64,000 nt of DNA, from positions 85,276 through 149,275 of the forward strand of contig NZ_JAKWBF010000010.1 in the NCBI RefSeq assembly GCF_022513585.1, read 5' to 3'. The notes below the pieces were generated by a model that saw only the letters and a list, made by a program, of their open reading frames with translations, was not told the DNA's origin and ran no database searches. The position numbers and the translations under genes were made by a program. The DNA comes from Gordonia gummivorans. GTDB lineage: Bacteria; Actinomycetota; Actinomycetes; Mycobacteriales; Mycobacteriaceae. Below are positions 42,162 to 51,507 of this stretch, one piece after another; position 1 is the stretch's first letter; every line of letters starts with the position of its first letter.

Positions 42162-42719
42162 ATGGCCGGCACGTACACACCCGTTGAGTTGACCGTCACC
42201 GTGGACGGCGAGCGCGAGGACATCCTGACTCTCCTCGCAGATCAGCGCGCACTCTTCCGCGTCACACTCCGTGGACTCACCGACGATCAGGCCCGCACGA
42301 AGAGCACCGTCAGCGCGCTGACCCTCGGCGGACTCCTCAAGCACCTCGCGATGGGTGAGCGGGCGGCGGTCGGCGTGATCACCGAGCGCGACGAGAACGC
42401 CGAGTTCGACATGGAGGCAGCAGCTTTCGCCTATGAGCTGCTGCCGGACGAGACCGTGGAGTACTGGCTCGCCGAATACGAAGCTGCCGCCGAAGCATAC
42501 GACCGTCTCGTCGCGGAAGCCGACAGCCTTGACGAGCTGATCCCGCAGCCGACCGCGCCGTGGCAGCCGGAGCGCGAGTGGTGGTCGATCCGCCGGATGG
42601 TGCTGCACAACCTGCGCGAGACCGCCCACCACAGCGGTCATGCCGACATCATCCGCGAGGCCCTCGACGGGCAGAGCACGATGGCCGCCATCTCCGAGGG
42701 AGCGGACTGGGCGGAATAG
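42162..42719 (+). CDS. DinB family (DUF664) protein
   Basis: A 185-residue DinB-fold four-helix protein. Blocks are LTLGGLLKHLAMGERAAV and WSIRRMVLHNLRETAHHSGHADIIRE, the latter carrying the conserved His cluster that binds a divalent metal. Some members are mycothiol-dependent S-transferases. ATG 42162 follows GAAAGAGG. Confidence 0.88.
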   Translation: MAGTYTPVELTVTVDGEREDILTLLADQRALFRVTLRGLTDDQARTKSTVSALTLGGLLKHLAMGERAAVGVITERDENAEFDMEAAAFAYELLPDETVEYWLAEYEAAAEAYDRLVAEADSLDELIPQPTAPWQPEREWWSIRRMVLHNLRETAHHSGHADIIREALDGQSTMAAISEGADWAE

Positions 42720-42753
42720 CCCTACTCCCGCCGGCTAGGTGCCTCCCCGATGG

Positions 42754-42851
42754 CTGAGGTGCGAGCCTGCGAGCCTCGAAGCCCCTGGCGAGTTGCCATT
42801 GTTGTCTCACCAGGCCTTCGAGGCTCGTCGCTATCGCTCCTCGCACCTCAG
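42754..42851. repeat. Long hairpin repeat family C, copy 2
   Basis: A long imperfect palindrome from CTGAGGTGCGAGC to GCTCCTCGCACCTCAG. The inner arms GAGCCTCGAAGCCCCTGG and CCAGGCCTTCGAGGCTC are almost perfect complements. It lies between the convergent DinB and FmdB-like genes. Confidence 0.8.
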
Positions 42852-42887
42852 GCAGCGGGGAAAGGGTTCGCACCTCAGGAGCGGGGG

Positions 42888-43175
42888 CTAGGGGCGGGGT
42901 AGCTTGCGGTGCAACGGATTCGACGACGCCGGAGCCCCCCGCCCCGACGACGACGGAACAATGCTCACCACGTGGGGACGGTCCGCGGTGGCTCGCGTGG
43001 CGTCCTGAGCGCGCATGCCTGCGGTGTTGCCGACCCCCAATGCCGGCGCCCCGATCACCCGCCGGGCTCTCGCCGCGCACAGCGGACATTCGATGGCGTC
43101 GGGCACCTGCGCCATCGAATGCTGCTGTGTGATGTCGTCGCATCCGGCGGCGCAGCGGAACACGTAGGTGGGCAC
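42888..43175 (-). CDS. fmdB: FmdB-type zinc-ribbon protein
   Basis: A 95-residue protein of the FmdB putative regulator family. Zinc ligands are in MPTYVFRCAAGCDD and AIECPLCAARARRVIG (two Cys pairs). The C-terminal half is low-complexity (SSSGRGAPASSNP). It is encoded divergently from the formamidase gene, the classical FmdA/FmdB arrangement, and may regulate it. Confidence 0.87.
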   Translation of the reverse strand: MPTYVFRCAAGCDDITQQHSMAQVPDAIECPLCAARARRVIGAPALGVGNTAGMRAQDATRATADRPHVVSIVPSSSGRGAPASSNPLHRKLPRP

Positions 43176-43294
43176 GCACTCAGGCTACGGTCGGTATCGC
43201 AGTCGCGCTGACGGAACGTGCCGAGGCGCATACCGTGGCAAGCACACCTCATGAAGTAGCGCTCGCTCGATCTGCCGTTCAGTCAGGAGCCGAC

Positions 43295-44554
43295 ATGCCC
43301 GAGTTGTTGTACCCGCTGGATTCGACCAAGAGCTTCACCGATCAGGCCCTCGTGGGGCACAACCGCTGGCACCCCGACATCCCACCCGTGGTGACCGTGA
43401 AACCCGGTGACACGTTCCGGGCGCACTGCCGCGAGTGGTTCGACGGCGCCATCCACAACGACGACTCCGCCGAGGACATCCTCGACGCACCGCTCAACAA
43501 CGTGCACACCCTCTCCGGTCCGTTCGCCATCGAGGGCGCCGAACCCGGTGATCTGCTGATCGTCGACATCCTCGACGTCGGACCGATCCCGCAGGAGGAT
43601 TCGGGTCCGCTGGCCGGCCAGGGGTGGGGCTACACAGGCATCTTCGCGACACAGAACGGCGGTGGCTTCCTCACCGAGCAGTTCCCCGACGCATACAAGG
43701 CCATCTGGGATTTCAGCGGCCAGAGCGCGACGTCTCGGCACGTGCCACATGTGAAATACACGGGCATCGTGCATCCGGGCCTGATGGGTACCGCACCGTC
43801 GCCCGGCCTCTTGGCCACGTGGAACGCCCGGGAAGGCGCGCTCATCGCCACCGACCCCGATCGGGTTCCTCCTCTGGCGTTGCCACCCGAGCCCGACGGC
43901 GCCATCCTCGGTTCACTCACCGGCGACGAGTTCGCCCGTGTCGCCGGTGAGGCGGCCCGCACGGCACCGCCGCGGGAGAACGGCGGCAACCAGGACATCA
44001 AGAACCTCACCAAGGGGACGCGCGTCTTCTACCCGGTGTTCGTGCCGGGCGCCAACCTGTCCTTCGGGGACCTGCACTTCTCCCAGGGCGACGGCGAGAT
44101 CACCTTCTGCGGCGCGATCGAGATGGGCGGGTTCATGGACCTGCACGTCGATCTCATCAAGGGCGGGATGGAAACCTACGGCGTCAGCGAGAACGCCATC
44201 TTCCTGCCCGGCAACACCGACCCGCAGTACTCGGAGTGGATCGCGTTCAGCGGAACGTCGGTCACCCTCGACGGCGAACAGCGTTACCTGGATTCGGACC
44301 TGTCGTATCAGCGCGCATGTCTGCACGCCATCGATTACCTCACCAAGTTCGGGTACAGCCGCGAGCAGGCCTACCTGTTGTTGGGCTCCGCACCGATCGA
44401 AGGACGACTGTCGGGGGTCGTCGACATCCCCAACTCCTGTGCGACGGTGTACATCCCGACCGCGATCTTCGACTTCCCGGTGGCACCGTCGAAGGACGGT
44501 CCGGTCCGCATCGATCCAGGGATGGGAGCGCCGACGGCGTCGTTCTCCAGCTGA
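43295..44554 (+). CDS. fmdA: Formamidase (acetamidase/formamidase family)
   Basis: A 419-residue formamidase, hydrolysing formamide to formate and ammonia. Family blocks are HNRWHPDIPPVVTVKPGDTF, VHTLSGPFAIEGAEPGDLL, WGYTGIFATQNGGGFL, and LSFGDLHFSQGDGEITFCGAIEMGG with metal and catalytic residues. ATG 43295 follows CAGGAG. It ends 1 base before the convergent molybdenum oxidase gene. Confidence 0.92.
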   Translation: MPELLYPLDSTKSFTDQALVGHNRWHPDIPPVVTVKPGDTFRAHCREWFDGAIHNDDSAEDILDAPLNNVHTLSGPFAIEGAEPGDLLIVDILDVGPIPQEDSGPLAGQGWGYTGIFATQNGGGFLTEQFPDAYKAIWDFSGQSATSRHVPHVKYTGIVHPGLMGTAPSPGLLATWNAREGALIATDPDRVPPLALPPEPDGAILGSLTGDEFARVAGEAARTAPPRENGGNQDIKNLTKGTRVFYPVFVPGANLSFGDLHFSQGDGEITFCGAIEMGGFMDLHVDLIKGGMETYGVSENAIFLPGNTDPQYSEWIAFSGTSVTLDGEQRYLDSDLSYQRACLHAIDYLTKFGYSREQAYLLLGSAPIEGRLSGVVDIPNSCATVYIPTAIFDFPVAPSKDGPVRIDPGMGAPTASFSS

Positions 44555-44555
44555 T

Positions 44556-46088
44556 CTATCCGATCCGCAGCACCCGACTGTGCCATCCGGTGGCGCCGTC
44601 GGGAATCGGTGCGACGCGCCGCTCGGGCTGCACGGCACCGGTCGCGTCGGTGGCCCGACAGTAGAGCGTGTGCTGCCCCGGGGTGGCGTCCCACGTCCAA
44701 TGCCATTGCCGCCACGTATCTGTCGAGTACTGCGTAGCCAGCGTCGCCTTCTGCCACGGACCGTCGTCGACGCGGACCTCGACGGCCCGGATTCCGCGGT
44801 GCTGCGCCCAGGCCGTACCCGCGACCACCACCGGTCCGGGCGGTGAGGTCGACAACGGAGCCGGACGGTCGATGCGGGAGGCGGTCTTGATCGGCGCCTG
44901 CTCACCCCATCCTCGCTTGGTCCAGTAGGCCGACGCCCTGTCGAATCGAGTTATCTCCCAGTCGATCACCCATTTGCACGCGGAGACGAAGCCATACAAT
45001 CCGGGAACCACCTGCCGCACGGGGTAGCCGTGTTCCAGTGGCAGCGGCTCCCCGTTCATGCCGACGACGAGCAATGCATCACGACCATCGGTGACCGCAG
45101 AGAGCGGAGTCCCCGACGTCCAGCCGTCGACACTCGTCGACAGCAGCATGTCGGCGTCGGGCCGAATTCCGGCTCGCGACAATATGTCCCGCATCGGATA
45201 GCCCAGCCAGCGCGCATTTCCGGCGAGGTCGCCGCCGACCTCGTTGGAGACACACGTCAGCGTGATGATGCGCTCCACCGCCGGGATGTCCATGAGGTCG
45301 TCCCACGTGAGCGTCAACTCCTCGTCGACCATCCCGTGGACATGCAGCTGCCAGTCGTCGGTGCTGAGCTGTGGCACCTGCAGTGCGGTATCGATGCGGT
45401 AGAAGGCCGCGTTGGTTGTCTGAAAGGGCGTGACCCCGGGGATGGCCACATCGGTGCCGTTCGGGATCGCCGGACTCGGTGATGCTGCCGTCGGGAGTCG
45501 CAGCCTCGCCCGCTCACGCAACACGCCGCCCGCCTCGGCAACCTGACGGGCCACCACGGCGGCCGCCCCGGCCGCGACCACCAGCAGACCCACGACGCCG
45601 ACGAACTTGCGGCGCGACCACTCCGGCTTCCCGGTCTCGTCGCCTTCTGTTGTCGCGCTTCGGCCGCCCCGGCACAGCACCACGAGGACGATCACCGCGA
45701 CGACACCTGCCACGACGGACGGGATCGCGTATGTCAGGTGGGCGGTCGGCCGTGTCATGGCCGCTACGACACCCACCGCGCCGAAACACGCGACCACCAG
45801 CGCACCCAGCGGCGGCCGGCGTGCTTGCAACACCCCGGCCGCGACCGTGATGAGCAGGATTCCGATCGCCATACCCACCAGTAGTGCCGTCTTGTCGGCG
45901 GTGCCGAAGCGTTCGATCGCGAACTCCCGCGCCCAGGCCGGTGAGTGGTCGACGAGAAACGCGCCCACCGCCCGATAGGGCGAGGCGAACGGCGATATCG
46001 CCGCGGCGACCAACTCGCCGACGGCCAGTCCCACCCCCGTGGCCGCCACCCCGGAAATCGCTGCTCTGACGTACTTTTCGCGATCCAT
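44556..46088 (-). CDS. Membrane-anchored sulfite-oxidase-like molybdenum enzyme
   Basis: A 510-residue protein. The N-terminal third has about five transmembrane helices. The C-terminal part is a sulfite-oxidase-fold molybdopterin domain (VPQLSTDDWQLHVHGMV, then TLTCVSNEVGGDLAG with the molybdenum-ligating Cys) followed by the immunoglobulin-like dimerisation domain (WAQHRGIRAVEVRVDDGPW). Substrate unknown; similar enzymes repair oxidised protein methionine or act on sulfur compounds. It is divergent from the fasciclin gene, and a SigK-like promoter faces it. Confidence 0.88.
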   Translation of the reverse strand: MDREKYVRAAISGVAATGVGLAVGELVAAAISPFASPYRAVGAFLVDHSPAWAREFAIERFGTADKTALLVGMAIGILLITVAAGVLQARRPPLGALVVACFGAVGVVAAMTRPTAHLTYAIPSVVAGVVAVIVLVVLCRGGRSATTEGDETGKPEWSRRKFVGVVGLLVVAAGAAAVVARQVAEAGGVLRERARLRLPTAASPSPAIPNGTDVAIPGVTPFQTTNAAFYRIDTALQVPQLSTDDWQLHVHGMVDEELTLTWDDLMDIPAVERIITLTCVSNEVGGDLAGNARWLGYPMRDILSRAGIRPDADMLLSTSVDGWTSGTPLSAVTDGRDALLVVGMNGEPLPLEHGYPVRQVVPGLYGFVSACKWVIDWEITRFDRASAYWTKRGWGEQAPIKTASRIDRPAPLSTSPPGPVVVAGTAWAQHRGIRAVEVRVDDGPWQKATLATQYSTDTWRQWHWTWDATPGQHTLYCRATDATGAVQPERRVAPIPDGATGWHSRVLRIG

Positions 46089-46146
46089 CCGAACTGCTGC
46101 CTCTCATCGAAGACAATGCCCGCGGTAGGCGAGCTGTCAGAGAGTC

Positions 46147-46174
46147 ATTCGCGCCACGGCGTCTCGCGGATTGG
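46147..46174 (-). promoter_or_regulatory. SigK-like promoter facing the molybdenum oxidase gene
   Basis: On the minus strand, CCAATCC (46174-46168), 16 bases, then CGAAT (46151-46147). The -35 has one inserted base relative to CCATCC. The predicted start would be about 50 bases before ATG 46088. Confidence 0.45.
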
Positions 46175-46182
46175 CTCCGCAC

Positions 46183-46210
46183 CCATCCGGGACCGGCCCC
46201 GCCGCGAATG
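46183..46210 (+). promoter_or_regulatory. SigK-type promoter of the fasciclin gene
   Basis: CCATCC (46183-46188), 16 bases, then CGAATG (46205-46210), matching the SigK consensus and the promoter at 9907-9935. The predicted start is about 48 bases before ATG 46264. In mycobacteria the homologous mpt70/mpt83 genes are SigK targets. Confidence 0.72.
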
Positions 46211-46263
46211 ACCTATGAGGACGGCCACTCGGCCGGCTCTATTGCCTACAGATTGGACCGATC

Positions 46264-46923
46264 ATGGCCACCACAAGAGTTCCCCGGATCGCCGTTGCCC
46301 TGACGGGACTCGCGCTGGCTGCCGGGGTTGTCGCCGGTTGTTCCAGCGACACCGATTCCAGCAGTTCGAGTATGACGTCGGGCATGAGCTCGATGCCCGG
46401 AATGAGCAGTGGGACAATGGCTCCGGCTGCCGGACCGGTAGGACCCGGCTGCGCTGCCTATGCCTCGGCCAACCCGAGCGGCCCCGGTTCGGTCGACGGC
46501 ATGGCGACCGCACCCGTGGCGACCGCCGCTGCCGCCAATCCCGAACTGAGCACGCTCACCCAGGCGCTCTCAGGACAGCTGAATCCGCAGGTGAACCTGG
46601 TGGATACGCTCAACAACGGTCAGTACACGGTCTTCGCGCCGACCAACGCCGCGTTCGCCGCACTACCTCCGGCGACCCTTGAGCAACTCAAGACCGACTC
46701 GGCGATGCTCACCAAAATCCTGACCTACCATGTGGTTTCGGGTCAGGCAGCACCCGACGCGGTGGTCGGCACTCACAAGACGCTCGAAGGTCAGGACGTG
46801 ACCGTCACCGGCACGCCTGAGGCCCTCAAGGTCAACACCGCCAGCGTTGTCTGCGGTGGCGTGAAGACCGCGAACGCGCAGGTCTACATGATCGACGCAG
46901 TGCTGACGCCGCCGGCTTCCTGA
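46264..46923 (+). CDS. Fasciclin-domain lipoprotein (MPT83/MPT70-like)
   Basis: A 219-residue surface lipoprotein. The signal peptide ends in a lipobox (VVAGC, lipidated Cys26), then a Ser/Met-rich linker. The fasciclin (FAS1) domain covers about 85-217, with [35 protein letters not shown] and [13 protein letters not shown]83 and MPT70 have the same layout and are major SigK-controlled antigens. The last 40 bases overlap the convergent molybdopterin oxidoreductase gene. Confidence 0.92.
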   Translation: MATTRVPRIAVALTGLALAAGVVAGCSSDTDSSSSSMTSGMSSMPGMSSGTMAPAAGPVGPGCAAYASANPSGPGSVDGMATAPVATAAAANPELSTLTQALSGQLNPQVNLVDTLNNGQYTVFAPTNAAFAALPPATLEQLKTDSAMLTKILTYHVVSGQAAPDAVVGTHKTLEGQDVTVTGTPEALKVNTASVVCGGVKTANAQVYMIDAVLTPPAS

Positions 46924-49136
46924 TCGGCAGCGCTGCGCTCCTGCTTGATCCCCGTCACCTCGATCGGCACCCCGGTCATGTTCGCCATGCCCGCGAGCCG
47001 TTCGAGGTCGGCGGGGTCGGAGGAGATGAGCGCGTTGACATTGGCGCCACCGGAGCCCAGCTCGTTTCCGGCAGCAGCATTGGCCTGGGTCCAACCGCCG
47101 GAACCGTTGTGTCCCCAGCCATGTGGGATCGCGACCACGCCCGGTTTGATGTCGTCGGTGAGCATCACCGGCAGCGAGATACGACCGTGACGTGATGCGA
47201 CGGTGACGAGTTCACCCTCGGCGATCCCGCGTTCGGCGGCATCACGTGGGTGCATACGAGCGGCATGCTTCCGACCACCCCGCAACAGAAGCGGTGCGTT
47301 GTGCTGCCAACTGTTCTCCGACCGGATCTCGCGCATCCCGATGAGCCGCAACGGGAATTCCGGTAGTACCGACGGTTGGATGCGGTCGAGCTCGGCCAGC
47401 AACTCGGGCGCGTCGAGCCGGATCTTGCGGTCGCGGAAGGTGATGATCTTCGACAGCTGCCCGGGTGCCAGATTGTCGGCGACCACCACGCCGTGCGGGT
47501 GGTCCTCGACCAGCCGCCGGTACGTGAGGCCGCCGCGTCGAAGTCCAAAGCGATTGCCGCCCATTCCGATTCGGACCACGAGATCGGAGACACGACGTGG
47601 GGTGGTCGGGATACCCAAACGCTTCGACACCACATTGCCGGCGTGCATCAGCCCGATCAGTGGATTGCGTCGCGCGAGTACCGCGATCAGTTCGTTGATC
47701 ACCGTCCACTCCTCGCGGGCCTCGCCCTGCGGCGGTATGACCGCCTCGGTGGCCTGCTTGAACGGCGTGGTGAACAGCATCTGGAACGGCAGCAAGAAGT
47801 CGGACCGTTCGTACATCGTGGTCGCGGGCAAAATGTAATCGGCGTGCGCGTTGGTCTCGTTGCGATAGATGTCCAGCGACACCATCAGGTCCAGTTCGTC
47901 AAGCGCCGAACGCAATTCGTCGCCATTGGGCACCGAGAGCACCGGGTTGCCCGCGCTGACGAACAGCGCACGAAGCTGCCCCGCGCCGCCGGTGGTGATC
48001 TCCTTGGCCATCACCGACGCCGGAGCCGTGCCGAGCACCTGGGGCAGGTCGCCCACCCGGCTGCGTCGTCCGGCGTAGGCGAAGCTCGAGATACGCTGCA
48101 GCGCAGCCACACCCAGTCGTTGGCCAGGAATGCCCAGGTCCCCGAACATCGACCCGCCGACCACGTCGAGATTGCCGGCCACCAGATTCACCATGTCGAG
48201 AAGCGCCGTGGTCAGGGTCCCGGTCCGCCCGAGTGACGTGCCGATACGTCCATAGACGGCGGCCCGTTCGGTCGTCACGAGTGCGTGAGCGATCTCCCGC
48301 ACCCGCTCGGCGGGGATGTCGGTGTGCGCGGCGGTCTCCTCCGGCGGATACTGCGCAACAATCGACTTCCACTCGTCCAACCCCCTGGTGCGTTTGCGCA
48401 GGAATGTCTCGTCGGCGAGCCCGTCGTCGAACATCACGTGCAGCAACGACAGCAGGAACAGTGCGTCGGTGTCGGGAGTGATGGGCAGCCAGTCGAATTC
48501 GCGTGCCGTCTCGGTGTGCCGGGGGTCGAGGACGGTGACCGTGCCGCCGCGCTTGGTGATCGCCCGCAGGCCGTCACGGATACGCGGTGAACTCATCACA
48601 CTGCCGTGCGACACAATGGGATTCGCTCCGATCACCAACAGATGGTCGACGCGGTTGATGTCCGGGATGGGCGCCGCCACCGGGTTACCGTAGAGGAAGT
48701 GGCTGGCGACGAACCGGTTGTTCACGTCCTGGGAGCCGGCGGAGTACACGTGCTGCGTGCCGAGCAGCGACATGAATACACCCGTCCACAGGGTGTGGCC
48801 GGTGGAGAAGGTCGCCGGGTTGCCGAAGTACCAGCCGATGGACTTGCTGCCGTGGCGGCGCTGCACGTCGGTCAAACGCTCACCGATCTCGCCGAGCGCG
48901 GTGTCCCACGAGATCTGGTCGAACCCGCCGTCGGGCCGTCGTCGCAGCGGGTGGCGCACCCGGTCGGGGTCGTTGACGATCTCGGTGAACGCGATGCCCT
49001 TGGGGCAGGCGAATCCCTTGGAGAGCGGATGCTCCTTGTCGGGTCGCAACGCGATCAGCTTGTTGTCCTCGACCGTCGCGATCATCCCGCACAGCGGCTC
49101 GCAGATCCGGCAGTAGGTGGGCTTGTCCTCATGCAT
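46884..49136 (-). CDS. Molybdopterin oxidoreductase (formate dehydrogenase/nitrate reductase superfamily)
   Basis: A 750-residue molybdopterin enzyme. The N-terminal [4Fe-4S] site is [10 protein letters not shown] followed by GFACPKG (CxxCxxxC, then C). The molybdopterin domains contain [32 protein letters not shown] and, near the C-terminus, a dinucleotide-binding segment with [18 protein letters not shown] and [13 protein letters not shown]. Substrate unknown; formate is attractive given purU and formamidase nearby but is not shown. The 3' end overlaps the fasciclin gene by 40 bases, an unusual convergent overlap. Confidence 0.87.
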   Translation of the reverse strand: MHEDKPTYCRICEPLCGMIATVEDNKLIALRPDKEHPLSKGFACPKGIAFTEIVNDPDRVRHPLRRRPDGGFDQISWDTALGEIGERLTDVQRRHGSKSIGWYFGNPATFSTGHTLWTGVFMSLLGTQHVYSAGSQDVNNRFVASHFLYGNPVAAPIPDINRVDHLLVIGANPIVSHGSVMSSPRIRDGLRAITKRGGTVTVLDPRHTETAREFDWLPITPDTDALFLLSLLHVMFDDGLADETFLRKRTRGLDEWKSIVAQYPPEETAAHTDIPAERVREIAHALVTTERAAVYGRIGTSLGRTGTLTTALLDMVNLVAGNLDVVGGSMFGDLGIPGQRLGVAALQRISSFAYAGRRSRVGDLPQVLGTAPASVMAKEITTGGAGQLRALFVSAGNPVLSVPNGDELRSALDELDLMVSLDIYRNETNAHADYILPATTMYERSDFLLPFQMLFTTPFKQATEAVIPPQGEAREEWTVINELIAVLARRNPLIGLMHAGNVVSKRLGIPTTPRRVSDLVVRIGMGGNRFGLRRGGLTYRRLVEDHPHGVVVADNLAPGQLSKIITFRDRKIRLDAPELLAELDRIQPSVLPEFPLRLIGMREIRSENSWQHNAPLLLRGGRKHAARMHPRDAAERGIAEGELVTVASRHGRISLPVMLTDDIKPGVVAIPHGWGHNGSGGWTQANAAAGNELGSGGANVNALISSDPADLERLAGMANMTGVPIEVTGIKQERSAADQEAGGVSTASIM

Positions 49137-49256
49137 GGTGCTCCCCTGGTCGACGATGCGGGCTCAGCCGGGCTGCGGCTGTGATTCCGTTCACATCTGA
49201 ACACAAGTGTTGCATGATGACAGGGCCTGATGCGAACGCTGCCAAGGAGGTCTCGC

Positions 49257-50744
49257 GTGACCGAAACCAACCCCGGCGTCACTGCCGTCTCTGACGTCAC
49301 AGCGGACACCGACGTCATCATCATCGGAGCCGGGTTGTCGGGGATCGACTGCGCCTACCGGTTGCGCGAGGAGAACCCGGACGTCGAGTACATGATCCTG
49401 GAACGGCGCAGCGGCATGGGCGGCACGTGGGACCTGTTTCGCTACCCCGGCGTCCGGTCGGACAGCGACATCTACACCCTGAGCTATCCGTTCGAGCCGT
49501 GGCGCAAACCCAATGCCCTCGCCGATGGTGAGGACATCCGGCACTACATCGAGCACACCGCCCGCAAGTTCGGCATCGACCGCCACATCCGGTTCGACCG
49601 GCACGTGGTGTCCGCGGACTGGGATTCGACCGTCGACAAGTGGACGTTGGCGGTGACGAGCGGCGACGGGTCGTCGGAGACCTATCGCTGCCGCTTCGTG
49701 GTCTTCGCGACCGGCTACTACGACTACGACAATCCCTACACCCCGGTCTTCGCCGGCTCCGACGAGTTCACCGGCCAGATCGTGCATCCGCAGCACTGGC
49801 CCGAAGATCTCGACTACTCGGGCAAGAACGTGGTGGTCATCGGCAGCGGCGCGACCGCCGTCAGCCTCGTCCCACCGTTGGCCCGCGGCGCGCAGCACGT
49901 GGTGATGCTGCAGCGCTCGCCGAGTTACATCTTCTCGTCGAAGCAGAAGCAGTATTTCGCTCCAGCCGTGCGAAAGGTGCTGCCCGCCAAGGCCGCACAT
50001 CGGGTTGTGCGGGCTCGGTATGCCGCGCAGACGGCCGCGATCGTGCATCTCACGCATCGGTTCCCAAAGCTGGGGCGCAAGATGATCCGCTCGAATGTGG
50101 CGAAGAACCTGCCCGAGGACTACCCGATCGACGTGCACTTCAACCCGCGCTACAACCCGTGGGATCAGCGGATGTGCATGGTGCCCGACGCGGATCTGTT
50201 CGAGGACATCACGAGCGGGGCGGTCGAGATGGTCACCGACCACATCGACCGATTCGACGCCACCGGCATCACTCTGACGTCGGGCCGGCACCTCGACGCC
50301 GACATCATCGTCACCGCCACCGGCCTGGAATTGCAGGGCTTCGGCGGCACGAAGATTCGCGTCGACGGCGCCGAGATCAAGCCGCACGATCGGTTCGTCT
50401 TCAAGAGCCACCTGCTCGAGGATGTTCCCAATCTGGCCTGGTCGGTCGGCTACACCAACGCGTCGTGGACGCTGCGCGCCGACATGACCGCACGATCGGT
50501 GGCCGAGCTGATCAAGTACATGCGCGATCACGGCTACACCAACGCCCATCCGCATCTCGGTGACGAGTCGATGCCGTCGAAGCCGCTCTGGGATCTCACC
50601 GCGGGCTATGTGCAGCGCTCACCCGAGGCCCTGCCCAAATCGGGGACGCACGGGCATTGGCAGGTGCGCCACAACTACTACCGCGACGCCATCGACCATC
50701 GGCTCGACAAGGTCGAGGAAGGCATGGTGTTCGGGCGGGTCTGA
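49257..50744 (+). CDS. Flavin-containing (Baeyer-Villiger type) monooxygenase
   Basis: A 495-residue FAD/NADPH monooxygenase. The FAD site is DVIIIGAGLSGIDCAYRL and the NADPH site VVVIGSGATAVSL. The Baeyer-Villiger fingerprint FxGxxxHxxxW is present as FTGQIVHPQHWP. The block GGTWDLFRYPGVRSDSD is typical of the EthA/AlmA group, acting on ketones or long-chain alkanes. GTG 49257 has a strong AAGGAGG site. It shares a promoter region with the divergent molybdopterin gene. Paralogue at 56046-57578. Confidence 0.9.
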   Translation: MTETNPGVTAVSDVTADTDVIIIGAGLSGIDCAYRLREENPDVEYMILERRSGMGGTWDLFRYPGVRSDSDIYTLSYPFEPWRKPNALADGEDIRHYIEHTARKFGIDRHIRFDRHVVSADWDSTVDKWTLAVTSGDGSSETYRCRFVVFATGYYDYDNPYTPVFAGSDEFTGQIVHPQHWPEDLDYSGKNVVVIGSGATAVSLVPPLARGAQHVVMLQRSPSYIFSSKQKQYFAPAVRKVLPAKAAHRVVRARYAAQTAAIVHLTHRFPKLGRKMIRSNVAKNLPEDYPIDVHFNPRYNPWDQRMCMVPDADLFEDITSGAVEMVTDHIDRFDATGITLTSGRHLDADIIVTATGLELQGFGGTKIRVDGAEIKPHDRFVFKSHLLEDVPNLAWSVGYTNASWTLRADMTARSVAELIKYMRDHGYTNAHPHLGDESMPSKPLWDLTAGYVQRSPEALPKSGTHGHWQVRHNYYRDAIDHRLDKVEEGMVFGRV

Positions 50745-50824
50745 ACTATCAGAGCCGCACTGCTTGTGTCTTAGATCCTCGTGTGAAAGCGTGAGTCGAA
50801 GTTCACCATCGCGAACTGGCGGCG

Positions 50825-50974
50825 GTGCTTCATACACACTCATCGGGGGTTGAGGTGCGCGCTGTCGGGGGCAGGGCCTTAGGAGCACGCGGGCTCGACG
50901 GCAACAATGTGCTGCACGTCCAGGGGGTGTACCAACGCGGCGACGGTGGTTGGTACATCTGCGGGCTGGGCTAG
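50825..50974 (+). CDS. Possible 49-residue small protein or gene remnant
   Basis: A GTG-initiated frame ending GLDGNNVLHVQGVYQRGDGGWYICGLG, 2 bases before the next small gene. The composition looks protein-like (periodic Gly/Trp/Tyr, Cys near the end) but no family is recognised and there is no clear ribosome site. It may be the tail of a decayed gene. Confidence 0.22.
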   Translation: MLHTHSSGVEVRAVGGRALGARGLDGNNVLHVQGVYQRGDGGWYICGLG

Positions 50975-50976
50975 AA

Positions 50977-51273
50977 GTGGCACCGCGGTGGCCAATCATT
51001 GTGACTGCGGTTGCAGGCGTGATGATCGCTTTCATCACCTACACACTCACACGTGAAGCACTCTGCGCTCTGATGAACATCAGTCGATACCCGGAATCGT
51101 GGCAGTGGTGGATCGCGGCCTTGCTTCCTGTCGTAGGAGGTGTCGCATTGTGGGTAGCAGTCAGCGTGCTTCGCCCCTATCCACGCGCCATCTTGCGGGC
51201 CGGACTCGTTGGGTACAGCACCCTCAGTGCCACTGTCGCGGTCTTCACTTATTTCTATTACAGCCCGCTCTGA
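50977..51273 (+). CDS. Small three-helix membrane protein, unknown
   Basis: A 98-residue protein with three predicted transmembrane helices (WPIIVTAVAGVMIAFITYTL, WWIAALLPVVGGVALWVAV, LVGYSTLSATVAVFTYFYY). The GTG start at 50977 is the likeliest; a TTG at 50950 is open too. No homologue is recognised. Local base composition is less GC-rich than in the neighbouring genes. Confidence 0.45.
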   Translation: MAPRWPIIVTAVAGVMIAFITYTLTREALCALMNISRYPESWQWWIAALLPVVGGVALWVAVSVLRPYPRAILRAGLVGYSTLSATVAVFTYFYYSPL

Positions 51274-51507
51274 GCTCACGCCGAGAACCACTGCACTGAC
51301 GCGGAATGTGGTCGCGTTCGCAGATCCGACCATCGAGCAGTCGCTGTTTCTAGCCTGGCCGCGCAACACTTGGTCGACAGCGACCTGCAGCATCTACGCT
51401 CGCTGGTAGCCACCCGTTTCCCCGCAGCAGTACCATCCACGAACTACCCGAGAGCTTGCCGGCGCGACCATCGCGGCAACCCCCAGCTCGGCAGAGAGGG
51501 TCTGACC

